Of a DNA stretch of 16,303 bases, positions 7,548-14,266 are shown piece after piece; the first letter of the stretch is position 1; each line of letters opens with the position of its first letter. Source of the stretch: Methanobacteriota archaeon (GTDB lineage: Archaea > Thermoplasmatota > Poseidoniia > Poseidoniales > Poseidoniaceae); NCBI GenBank assembly GCA_009936765.1, contig JAACDL010000090.1, positions 1 to 16,303 on the forward strand. Direction: 5' to 3'. The position numbers and the translations under genes were made by a program. The notes below the pieces were generated by a model. The model was given only the letters and a program-made list of their open reading frames with translations, did not search any database and had not been told where the DNA came from.

Positions 7548-8069
7548 ATGAGCGATGACAAAGTACTCCAAGGACCGATTGAAAAATTGCGCAACGGTGA
7601 CCTTGATGGGGCCATTGCAGAGCTCGATGATTTGATGTCTGTCCACAAAACAAATGCAGAAGTTCACCACATGTACGCTGAATTTGCAAACATGAAGAAT
7701 ACAGAAGCACAGGATGATGTGATTCCAGGTGGGAAGATCATGATGGCTTACAAAAAAGCTATGCAAATGGATGAAGAAAACGTCGAGTACATAGGTGATT
7801 TCGCTACATTCGCTCTTGAGTGTAGAAGGATACCAGTTGCAGTTAAAGAATTCCAGCGCTACGCTCGAAGACTGGAAATTGAAGATATTCCAGTTGACGA
7901 AGTACTGTTTAATGCAAGTCGAAACATCGTTGATGCAATTGAAGTGATGGACCCTACAAAGCAAAACCCTATGGTACAGCCATGGCTCAAACAGGCACTC
8001 ATTTGGTCTGTTGGCGGGTTGGGATACAGTCCAGAAGATGCAATTGAAATGCTCTCTCGCGAAGAATGA
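7548..8069 (+). CDS. TPR-like helical repeat protein
   Basis: A soluble, acidic, all-helical protein of 173 residues. PIEKLRNGDLDGAIAELDDLM (about 10-30, with the typical small residues of a TPR helix pair) and AYKKAMQMDEENVEYIGDFATFAL followed by RRIPVAVKEFQRYAR fit two to three tetratricopeptide-like units. I recognise no catalytic residues, so an adaptor role is likely, partner unknown. The start is ATG 7548 with TAGAGG about 7 bases before it. The stop codon TGA (8067-8069) is part of the ribosome-binding site of truA, so the two are co-translated. The 53-base gap from the PH-domain gene may hold a weak promoter, but I could not identify one. Confidence 0.65.
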   Translation: MSDDKVLQGPIEKLRNGDLDGAIAELDDLMSVHKTNAEVHHMYAEFANMKNTEAQDDVIPGGKIMMAYKKAMQMDEENVEYIGDFATFALECRRIPVAVKEFQRYARRLEIEDIPVDEVLFNASRNIVDAIEVMDPTKQNPMVQPWLKQALIWSVGGLGYSPEDAIEMLSREE

Positions 8070-8074
8070 GGTGA
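8067..8074 (+). promoter_or_regulatory. Shine-Dalgarno of truA overlapping upstream stop
   Basis: TGAGGTGA includes the TGA stop of the TPR-like gene and lies 6 bases before ATG 8081. It decides the truA start and indicates termination-reinitiation coupling. Confidence 0.65.
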
Positions 8075-8080
8075 ATCGAA

Positions 8081-8941
8081 ATGGCGAAGGCGCGAATAGC
8101 CTTCCGTTTCGGACATTATGGCGATTGCTATCACGGTAGTCAAGTTCAACCAGATGTTCCTACCGTTCAAGGTGAGTTCATGCACATTTTCAAAAAGAAG
8201 TTGAAATGGACAAAAGAAAGAATGCCTGTTCCCATGGCAAGTAGAACAGATTCCGGCGTCCATGTTCGTCAAAATGGCGGATTTATTGATATTGATCAAA
8301 ACCGCTGGGACGCGATGGGTGAAGTAGGATTCATGAAAGCAGTAGGTCATCAAATACCAGACACCATTTCTCTTTTTGATGCTAGACAAGTAGATGACGA
8401 TTGGAGTCCAAGGCGTGCATTACACCGAACTTATCGTTATCGAATGGAATGTATGGAAGGATGGATTGAACCCGAATTTGATGACTTCAAACATCTTTGT
8501 TCATTGTTTGAAGGTGAACATGATTGGGATAACTTCTGCCGTCGAGAAACAAACCGTTCAACAACTCGTGTTGTTGAAACATGCAGGCCATGGGTTAACT
8601 CTGGACGCATGATTGGGTTCGAGATAGTTGGTGAAGCATTTATTTGGAATCAAGTTAGAAGAATTGCAAATGCGATTTTTGCAGTTTCCACTAGTTACGA
8701 AAGTGTCGATAAAGTAATCGAAGCCCGAGATAACCCTCAAACCGAAATTGATCTAGGATTGGCTGAACCTGATTGGCTGATACTTTGGTCTGTATCATGG
8801 GAAGGAATCCCTGCATTAGAATCAACAGAGCCAGTTATTCCTAAGCCTGATCATTCTAGTTCACGTTGGCAAGAATTGTGCCGCCAACAACAAAAAGAGA
8901 TACTAATTAGACAGTTCGATATTATTCAAGGACAATACTGA
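8081..8941 (+). CDS. truA: tRNA pseudouridine synthase TruA
   Basis: TruA converts uridines 38-40 in the anticodon arm of tRNAs to pseudouridine. The start FRFGHYGDCYHGSQVQP matches the family's opening strand (Y.G..f.G.Q.Q). The catalytic aspartate is Asp57 within ASRTDSGVHV (53-62), corresponding to the GRTDaGVHA motif. RTYRYRM (116-122), the tyrosine-containing core strand, and FIWNQVRRI (187-195), the usual F.h.MVR.i motif, are also present. The length of 286 residues is normal. Start ATG 8081 is fixed by GAGGTGA, and the gene is coupled to the TPR-like gene before it. The last 20 bases overlap the 3' end of ribK on the other strand. Confidence 0.95.
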   Translation: MAKARIAFRFGHYGDCYHGSQVQPDVPTVQGEFMHIFKKKLKWTKERMPVPMASRTDSGVHVRQNGGFIDIDQNRWDAMGEVGFMKAVGHQIPDTISLFDARQVDDDWSPRRALHRTYRYRMECMEGWIEPEFDDFKHLCSLFEGEHDWDNFCRRETNRSTTRVVETCRPWVNSGRMIGFEIVGEAFIWNQVRRIANAIFAVSTSYESVDKVIEARDNPQTEIDLGLAEPDWLILWSVSWEGIPALESTEPVIPKPDHSSSRWQELCRQQQKEILIRQFDIIQGQY

Positions 8942-9350
8942 CCATATCTCCATCTGACAAATCACAAGTTTCTCTCAAGAAAATTCCTGCAATGACCTCT
9001 ACTACATCTTCATGCCTGGTCAAATCAGGAATCAGGATTGCACATTCATGATCTCCTTCTCCACAGATTATTTTTCCTAGGAATGCAGTCGCTCCCCCAA
9101 AGGAGACTCCATCTCTGTCGAATCCTTTGATTCTGTGAGATTCAATTTCACTCTCTTCCCCTTCATCCAGACCCGCAGTTACTCTGAGTTTCTGGTATTT
9201 AGTTAGGAAATCTCCTTTCACTGCGACGTTCAAAGTCCCGGGCCAAGCACTTCTACCGATTATGGTTTTGAATTGATCTTGGTAGTGATGTTGCGACATG
9301 AAAATATGAGCTCGGCCGAGCCCTGACGAGACTACACCGTCGATGCGCAT
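8922..9350 (-). CDS. ribK: CTP-dependent riboflavin kinase
   Basis: This is the archaeal DUF120-type enzyme that makes FMN from riboflavin using CTP rather than ATP. Family motifs are clear: DGVVSSGLGRA (4-14) at the N-terminus, HHYQDQF (21-27), WPGTLNV (36-42), the core of the nucleotide/riboflavin pocket, and LTRHEDVVEVIAG (110-122) followed by LRE and the closing LSDGDMVSIVL (131-141). At 142 residues it is a full single-domain enzyme, without the N-terminal winged helix found in some archaeal versions. ATG at 9350 gives the expected N-terminus; no strong SD is seen, so a short or absent leader is possible. It is convergent with truA (20-base overlap) and divergent from kbl. Its presence is one of the best archaeal markers in the window. 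Confidence 0.93.
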   Translation of the reverse strand: MRIDGVVSSGLGRAHIFMSQHHYQDQFKTIIGRSAWPGTLNVAVKGDFLTKYQKLRVTAGLDEGEESEIESHRIKGFDRDGVSFGGATAFLGKIICGEGDHECAILIPDLTRHEDVVEVIAGIFLRETCDLSDGDMVSIVLE

Positions 9351-9370
9351 GACCCGCCGACACGCATCTG

Positions 9371-9399
9371 ACTCATGACTGTTTGTGAGTGGGCAAACA
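9371..9399. promoter_or_regulatory. Inverted repeats in the ribK/kbl divergent region
   Basis: TGTTTG (9380-9385) and CAAACA (9394-9399) are perfect 6-base arms around an 8-base spacer. ACTCA (9371-9375) and TGAGT (9386-9390) form an overlapping second repeat. They lie between two divergent starts and could be an operator or a leader hairpin of kbl. No convincing BRE/TATA pair was found by eye. Confidence 0.3.
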
Positions 9400-9427
9400 A
9401 GATGTAGAACCTCTCCATGGACAGGTC

Positions 9428-10609
9428 ATGGCAGGTGACTTATCATGGATGGAAGAGCGCTACTCGCAACTCGAGGAACAGGCATTACTGTGGCAACCCC
9501 CAACCCTTGAAAGTGCCAATACACCTAGATGTATGATGGATGGAAAGCCTACAATCATGCTTTCTGCTAATAATTATTTGAATTTGACAACCCACCCTAA
9601 AGTGGTCGAAGCATCGATTGCAGCAACAAGAAAATATGGAGCGGGAAGTGGTTCTGTTCGAGCTATTGCTGGAACTATGGACATTCATCTTGAAGCAGAA
9701 CATAAGGTTGCTGAGTTCAAAGGTGTTGAATCATCTCTGATTTATTCTGCAGGATACACTGCAAATGTCGGATTAATCCCTTCCCTAGTTCAGGGCAAGC
9801 AAGATGTGATAATATCTGATGAACTTAACCATGGCTCGATTATTGATGGAGTTCGACTGACTAAAGCACAGAGGGCGGTATTCCCTCACAATGACATGGG
9901 TGCATTCGAGCAAACTCTGAAAGAATACGAAGGTGCTGATCGTAAACTCGTAATTGTAGACGGGGTATTCTCTATGGATGGAGACATCTGCCCACTTGAT
10001 GAATTAACAGCTCTTGCTGAAGAATACAATGCAATGGTGATGGTTGATGATTGTCATGGTGAAGGTGTTCTTGGAGATGGTGGTAGAGGAATTGTTGACC
10101 ATTTCAAACTACAGGGAAGAGTTGATTTTGAAGTCGGTTCGTTCTCGAAAGCACTTGGAGTCCAGGGTGGAATCCTAGCCGGTAAAGAAATCGTTAGGAA
10201 ACACGCACTGAACCATTCTCGTTCATGGTTACTTTCTGGTTCGCAACCTCCCGGCGTTGCAGCAGCACAGAAAGCCGCTGTTGAAGTTTTGATGGATGAA
10301 CCAGAGCATCACGCTAAATTATGGGACAATACCGAATATTTCCGTAAAGAGATGCAATCTTTAGGTTTCGATACAGGAGTATCAACGACTCCAATTATTC
10401 CAGTTATGTGCGGAGAATCTTCCAAAGCGAAGGAATTGTCACAAGCAATGCTAGACCAAGGTGTCATGGCAGGAGCCATTGTATTCCCAATGGTTGCCAA
10501 AGATAAGGCAAGAGTTAGGACTCAAATGTCGGCTGGATTATCAAGAGACGATCTCGATGAAGTTCTGCGGATTTTCGAAAAGGCTGGAAGAGAAATTAAT
10601 CTTATCTAA
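9428..10609 (+). CDS. kbl: Glycine C-acetyltransferase (2-amino-3-ketobutyrate CoA ligase)
   Basis: A PLP-dependent alpha-oxoamine synthase that interconverts 2-amino-3-ketobutyrate plus CoA with glycine plus acetyl-CoA, the second step of threonine breakdown. Numbering from the GTG at 9389: SDELNHGSIIDG (143-154), DGVFSMDGDICPL (191-203), MVDDCHGEGVLG (218-229) with cofactor-binding Asp and His, and VGSFSKALG (249-257) with the Schiff-base Lys254. The GEGVLG..GRGIVDHF stretch favours Kbl over AONS (BioF) or serine palmitoyltransferase. The frame is open from GTG 9389 (406 residues), but ATG 9428 (393 residues) better fits the usual family N-terminus and leaves room for a promoter after ribK, so I use it. 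The partner threonine dehydrogenase is not in the window. Exact acyl/amino substrate is inferred. Confidence 0.88.
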   Translation: MAGDLSWMEERYSQLEEQALLWQPPTLESANTPRCMMDGKPTIMLSANNYLNLTTHPKVVEASIAATRKYGAGSGSVRAIAGTMDIHLEAEHKVAEFKGVESSLIYSAGYTANVGLIPSLVQGKQDVIISDELNHGSIIDGVRLTKAQRAVFPHNDMGAFEQTLKEYEGADRKLVIVDGVFSMDGDICPLDELTALAEEYNAMVMVDDCHGEGVLGDGGRGIVDHFKLQGRVDFEVGSFSKALGVQGGILAGKEIVRKHALNHSRSWLLSGSQPPGVAAAQKAAVEVLMDEPEHHAKLWDNTEYFRKEMQSLGFDTGVSTTPIIPVMCGESSKAKELSQAMLDQGVMAGAIVFPMVAKDKARVRTQMSAGLSRDDLDEVLRIFEKAGREINLI

Positions 10610-10649
10610 CCGGGTAAAAGTAGATTACTGATTAGATTAAGTCGCCAAC

Positions 10650-12857
10650 ATGTGGAAAGAGAAGTTGTTGGGTCAACGCTCTAATTTCGCATACTGGTCG
10701 CCACTAGTTCTCATCATTTTTCTGATCTCTTTACACACTACTTCATTTGCTGTAATAACTAACGAATTTAGCAATGATGACTTCGAAATTCAAACGACTC
10801 CGGAGTTCTACACCGATTCTGTGATTGTAACAAGGCAAAGTGAAGATTCATTTGGCGAGAATAATAGCGACTATTTCGGCGGAGAATATAGTGAAAGTGA
10901 TTCATACAAACAACTTGATGGCCCTGAAGAAGCACTTGAGGATTCAGCTGAAACTTTGGATGGTAGATTAGGACTCATAACCATGTCATGCTTCATTCTG
11001 GTTTTGTTTTGTTTCATGAATAGAAAAGAAAAAATCAGCATAAATAAATTCGTTTCTTTCAATTCTATTAAAGGATATTTGATGTTATTCATAGGTATCA
11101 TTTCGTTAATTTCAGTCTTTACCATCACATCTGGCCTTTCAGATTATTCAGATGAAATTGCAGATTCAGATATTGATTGGGATGTTGCTGAAGGGATTTG
11201 GGGTAGTGCCACAGTTGAGTTCGAATCACCATTTGATGGTCAATCAATAACAGTTTACCAGGAATGGGATCCAAGTTTCATGATGTTAGCATTGTTTGTA
11301 TTTTCAATGATTGCATTGATTGGAGGGATTGCAAACACTTCATATCTCAAAGAGGATTTAGACATTGAAGATGCACCGATTTGGATTAAAGATTCGAAAA
11401 TATTTAGTTTAGCGAATAGCCATTCAGTGACCGCATTGTGGATAGTGTTGGTTGTTGCAATTATAGGCTCTGTAACTACACCATGGCAAACAATCAACCA
11501 AGAATGGGAAGTTGAACATACTTCTGAAAGCTTCAGTGGAGAGATTAATGTTACAACGCATTCATCTGAAATCTCTTGGAATCTGAATCCATTTTACATC
11601 CAATTTGACAATGATACAGCATTAAGTAATGCCTCGTTTGAAGGAGAAGAAACTAGTTCATATGATTCATATGAAGACCATTCCGAATTATCAGATTCAT
11701 CTGTAGTTATGCTAGAGTTGCGCTGGCCATTAATATGTGCAATCATTATTGGTATTTTTATGCTAATGCAAAGATATGTTGGTAAATTCTCATCCGCAAT
11801 ATCGGGTACAAACAATGGTTGGATCTTGCTTATTTTAACCTCGGTATTACTGATTTATTCATACGGAGCGGTTGGGAGTTTCGAAGATGAAATGTCCCAA
11901 AAAATCGATAATGATTTGCAAGACTTGAGCCCATCTTGGGATTATGATGTTTTTAACTCTGAAATTAGTTCGTCTATTTCAGGGAGTAAATTAGGCTCTG
12001 CATTTAGCAGTGGCAGTACTGTAACTCCAGGAGGAGGCACGTTTGATTCTACTTCATCCAGAATCTTAACGACGTGGAGTCCTGCTATCGGATACTATTT
12101 TGCGATTATTATTCCGTTCGCTATTTTTGCAATACTTTCAGTTCAGTATGGGCCTATTGTCATCGATTCAATAAATGATTATCAATCGATAAAGAAATTT
12201 GAAATCGAATTTGACAGTAAATCTTGGGTTGCTAGGCCTACAATTATTGCATTGGTCACATTGCTAATAACATCATCAATAGGAATGGGATTAGGCGAAT
12301 TAATGTTCGATTCAAAATCCTCTGCGCCTGCTAGTATTTACAAATGGGATTTGGATTTTGAGTTTTCATCAACAAATGATGAAAGATTTGAGATACCGAT
12401 GGATGACCAAGATATTATTCAAAGCGAACTTAATAATAAAGAAAATGGCATTCCTTCTAGTTTTGTAGTTTGGCTGGCCTGCGATGAATCTGAAACTAGC
12501 CTCACTAATCAACAAATAGACACAATAAGTTGGACAATTAACCCACCAGAAGAAACCGATTTATTTGGTGAAATGAGACAAGGAGAATTAGAATGTTCTC
12601 AACAGGCATTTGATTGGCAAAGAGTATTCACCTGGGATGCAGACATTAACTTTCCAAAGAGTGAATTTGCAGAAACGGAAGAAGATTATCTAGGTCAATT
12701 CACGGTAGAAGGAGGAGGCCTCGGTATTTGGACAGCAGAATTTGTAGCAAACGTAAATGGAGGTACAACTGAATTTGATTCTGACTCAGAATTGAAATTA
12801 TCATTCATGATTGAAAGTGTAGGAATCGGCAATATTACTGCGGAAAATATAAGCTAA
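10650..12857 (+). CDS. Large repeated-hairpin membrane protein with C-terminal ectodomain
   Basis: I do not recognise a family. The 735-residue protein has nine hydrophobic segments at about 17-36, 105-124, 142-162, 208-228, 260-277, 358-375, 390-407, 478-498 and 528-548. Short connectors with Lys/Arg (NRKEKISINK; KKFEIEFDSK) alternate with long acidic, Ser-rich loops (37-104, 163-207, 278-357, 408-477). This gives a consistent topology, N-terminus inside and all long loops outside. Each unit is therefore membrane segment, acidic outside loop, membrane segment. Three loops end in W.P or WP just before the returning segment (EWDPS, ELRWP, TTWSP). Residues 549-735 form an outside, probably beta-rich domain with Cys611 and Cys649 as a possible disulfide and an Ig-like ending (GIWTAEFVANVNGG). 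Start ATG 10650 lacks an SD, so a short leader is possible. Bases here look more AT-rich than in the ABC operon. A surface sensor or envelope scaffold is a guess. Confidence 0.8.
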   Translation: MWKEKLLGQRSNFAYWSPLVLIIFLISLHTTSFAVITNEFSNDDFEIQTTPEFYTDSVIVTRQSEDSFGENNSDYFGGEYSESDSYKQLDGPEEALEDSAETLDGRLGLITMSCFILVLFCFMNRKEKISINKFVSFNSIKGYLMLFIGIISLISVFTITSGLSDYSDEIADSDIDWDVAEGIWGSATVEFESPFDGQSITVYQEWDPSFMMLALFVFSMIALIGGIANTSYLKEDLDIEDAPIWIKDSKIFSLANSHSVTALWIVLVVAIIGSVTTPWQTINQEWEVEHTSESFSGEINVTTHSSEISWNLNPFYIQFDNDTALSNASFEGEETSSYDSYEDHSELSDSSVVMLELRWPLICAIIIGIFMLMQRYVGKFSSAISGTNNGWILLILTSVLLIYSYGAVGSFEDEMSQKIDNDLQDLSPSWDYDVFNSEISSSISGSKLGSAFSSGSTVTPGGGTFDSTSSRILTTWSPAIGYYFAIIIPFAIFAILSVQYGPIVIDSINDYQSIKKFEIEFDSKSWVARPTIIALVTLLITSSIGMGLGELMFDSKSSAPASIYKWDLDFEFSSTNDERFEIPMDDQDIIQSELNNKENGIPSSFVVWLACDESETSLTNQQIDTISWTINPPEETDLFGEMRQGELECSQQAFDWQRVFTWDADINFPKSEFAETEEDYLGQFTVEGGGLGIWTAEFVANVNGGTTEFDSDSELKLSFMIESVGIGNITAENIS

Positions 12858-12866
12858 GTGTATCGT

Positions 12867-13544
12867 TCATTCTTCCTCGAATGATTCTACAACTTCCATC
12901 AATTCGGAATCATTACCTGCCACATCAGATAATTCCTCGCTACGATTTTCTTCTATTGTTGGCATTCCATCGAATGGATTTGCTCCGTCTTCAATCATGC
13001 ACAATAGTCTCCATCTAGGTGCCCATGCCAAGTGGACATACATTGGACCCGGTATCATTAGAAGAGTCCAAGAAAGATATTCAGTGAATGTATTAGATAC
13101 CAACAAATCGGTGTGGACCAAAGTGAATAGAGTGAATCCTAAGAAAGGCATAGGATACATGATTTTACGATTGACTGCCATGGGCATTCGCTTAGTTAGA
13201 GCATTGACAATTCTGCTTGATAGTCCCAAGAACGCAGTTGCAAATACTAGTAGACTAGCATGAAGTATCCACAATGGAAGCCAGAACTCTTCAGTCATAT
13301 AGTAAGGTAAAACCAAGGCAAGAGATACCAAGAAACCGTAAAAGGCACCAATATTCGAAGGATGCGAAAGCCATAATGGAAGTCGTGAAAAACGCTTCGA
13401 GAGACCACCACCTGTTATCATTTCACGTTGAGATTCATCTAATGAACCCGTTCGTTCGTCCCAGGCGGCACTTGTGCCCATAGAATGAGTGGCGGAGAAT
13501 TGCACATTTGAAGGTACGGTGAGTTGAGAAGGGGTTTGACCCAA
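12867..13544 (-). CDS. Four-TM membrane protein of unknown function
   Basis: I recognise no family. The 225-residue protein has a polar N-terminal 60 residues, four hydrophobic segments at about 64-82, 88-108, 128-148 and 154-174, and a strongly acidic tail ending in VVESFEEE. Basic clusters (SKRFSRL before the first segment; TKRMPMAVNRK between the second and third) put both ends inside. The start is TTG 13544, two bases after the stop of the upstream gene, with a weak GAGTGA just before it; an ATG 21 codons in is an alternative. It follows the gene at 13548-14225 in an apparent two-gene operon and converges on the 735-residue membrane-protein gene with only 9 bases between stops. No enzyme motif is seen. 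Confidence 0.7.
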   Translation of the reverse strand: MGQTPSQLTVPSNVQFSATHSMGTSAAWDERTGSLDESQREMITGGGLSKRFSRLPLWLSHPSNIGAFYGFLVSLALVLPYYMTEEFWLPLWILHASLLVFATAFLGLSSRIVNALTKRMPMAVNRKIMYPMPFLGFTLFTLVHTDLLVSNTFTEYLSWTLLMIPGPMYVHLAWAPRWRLLCMIEDGANPFDGMPTIEENRSEELSDVAGNDSELMEVVESFEEE

Positions 13545-13547
13545 TTA

Positions 13548-14225
13548 TCACTCTGAAGAAAACATCCGAGACAATGGCCCTTGGACGTCAATTTCATCTT
13601 CAGGCAACCATTCTCTTTCAAGTAAGGTTGAGTCTTGGGCTTCCCTATCTCTTGCGTCCTCAAATTCGTCGTTAGATTCATTTATTGCATTGTTAAGTGA
13701 TATTGCTTGGTTGATTATCGATAATTGTCGATTCAACGCCTTCTCGCTAAGATTAGAATCCCATCCAGAGAGTATTGACAATTGTTCATCTTGTTTGTGG
13801 ACATTCCATCCGGTCAATGGATCTTTTACCAACTTCAGACGGCTAATCCCTGGATTTATCCAATCTTTAGAAAACCGGACCATTATTTCCGAATCTGCTA
13901 CAGCGGCGGATTCCATGAATGGATGATTGAGGTTTACTGCTAATGGTATGCCAGAATTGTTTTTGACTCGAAATATGATTATTAAGTCCGCTATGATAAT
14001 GACTGAGAGAACTACTCCTATGTGGGCAAACCAAAATAATACGCCAAAAATGAGCACTGAAGCGATTATTGCGTAAATTGAATAGTTCTTCATAGCAGAT
14101 TTGGAATGTTCTGCACCTAATGGAGTTCTTCCAAATGGTATCAAGCCACGTGGTGCGTCCATGCTTTGGCGAAGAGCATTAAGGACATGAAACCGTCGTT
14201 GTTTTGCATTTTCGACCCCCATCAT
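13548..14225 (-). CDS. Two-TM membrane protein with soluble acidic tail, unknown function
   Basis: No recognised family. The N-terminal 45 residues are basic (AKQRRFHVLNALRQ). A transmembrane hairpin spans about 48-66 and 68-86, leaving roughly 140 cytoplasmic residues. The first part of these (87-145) has alternating hydrophobic residues (IPLAVNLNHPF, SEIMVRFSKDW, ISRLKLVKD) suggesting beta strands. This is followed by a helix (EKALNRQLSIINQAISLNNAINES) with coiled-coil character and an acidic disordered end. The gene opens with two Met codons; no SD is apparent on this strand. Its start faces the DUF835 gene across 41 bases, so the two share one divergent control region. It is probably co-transcribed with the four-TM gene downstream. 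Confidence 0.7.
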   Translation of the reverse strand: MMGVENAKQRRFHVLNALRQSMDAPRGLIPFGRTPLGAEHSKSAMKNYSIYAIIASVLIFGVLFWFAHIGVVLSVIIIADLIIIFRVKNNSGIPLAVNLNHPFMESAAVADSEIMVRFSKDWINPGISRLKLVKDPLTGWNVHKQDEQLSILSGWDSNLSEKALNRQLSIINQAISLNNAINESNDEFEDARDREAQDSTLLEREWLPEDEIDVQGPLSRMFSSE

Positions 14226-14232
14226 TCAAGAA

Positions 14233-14263
14233 GGGTGGAATTACCAACCACCCCGTAGGGGTG
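14233..14263 (+). promoter_or_regulatory. Two exclusive hairpins covering the DUF835 gene's ribosome site
   Basis: CACCCC (14249-14254) and GGGGTG (14258-14263) pair perfectly around a 3-base loop, and GGGGTG is the apparent Shine-Dalgarno site of ATG 14267. GGGTGG (14233-14238) pairs perfectly with CCACCC (14248-14253), overlapping the same C-rich segment. One fold hides the ribosome site, the other frees it. The sites could instead be a palindromic operator between divergent genes. Confidence 0.4.
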
Positions 14264-14266
14264 CGC

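Noticed and set aside
7488..7964. 158-residue open frame on the minus strand opposite the TPR-like gene
   Set aside because: Cys/Phe/His-rich nonsense composition, no ribosome site, and lies wholly across a well-supported plus-strand gene.
7859..8389. 176-residue minus-strand open frame opposite truA
   Set aside because: Overlaps the catalytic part of truA; composition is that of an antisense shadow.
9389..9427. GTG 9389 as the kbl start
   Set aside because: Possible, but it leaves only 38 bases for two divergent promoters, lies inside an inverted repeat and adds residues outside the usual family N-terminus. Not excluded.
9428..10609. BioF (8-amino-7-oxononanoate synthase) or serine palmitoyltransferase
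   Set aside because: The SDELNHGSIIDG, GVFSMDGDI and GEGVLG..GRGIVDHF motifs fit Kbl better, and no biotin or sphingolipid genes are near.
14204..14266. Upstream extension of the DUF835 protein to ATG 14204
   Set aside because: Would overlap the divergent gene's start, has no ribosome site, and adds residues of no domain; ATG 14267 has GGGGTG before it.
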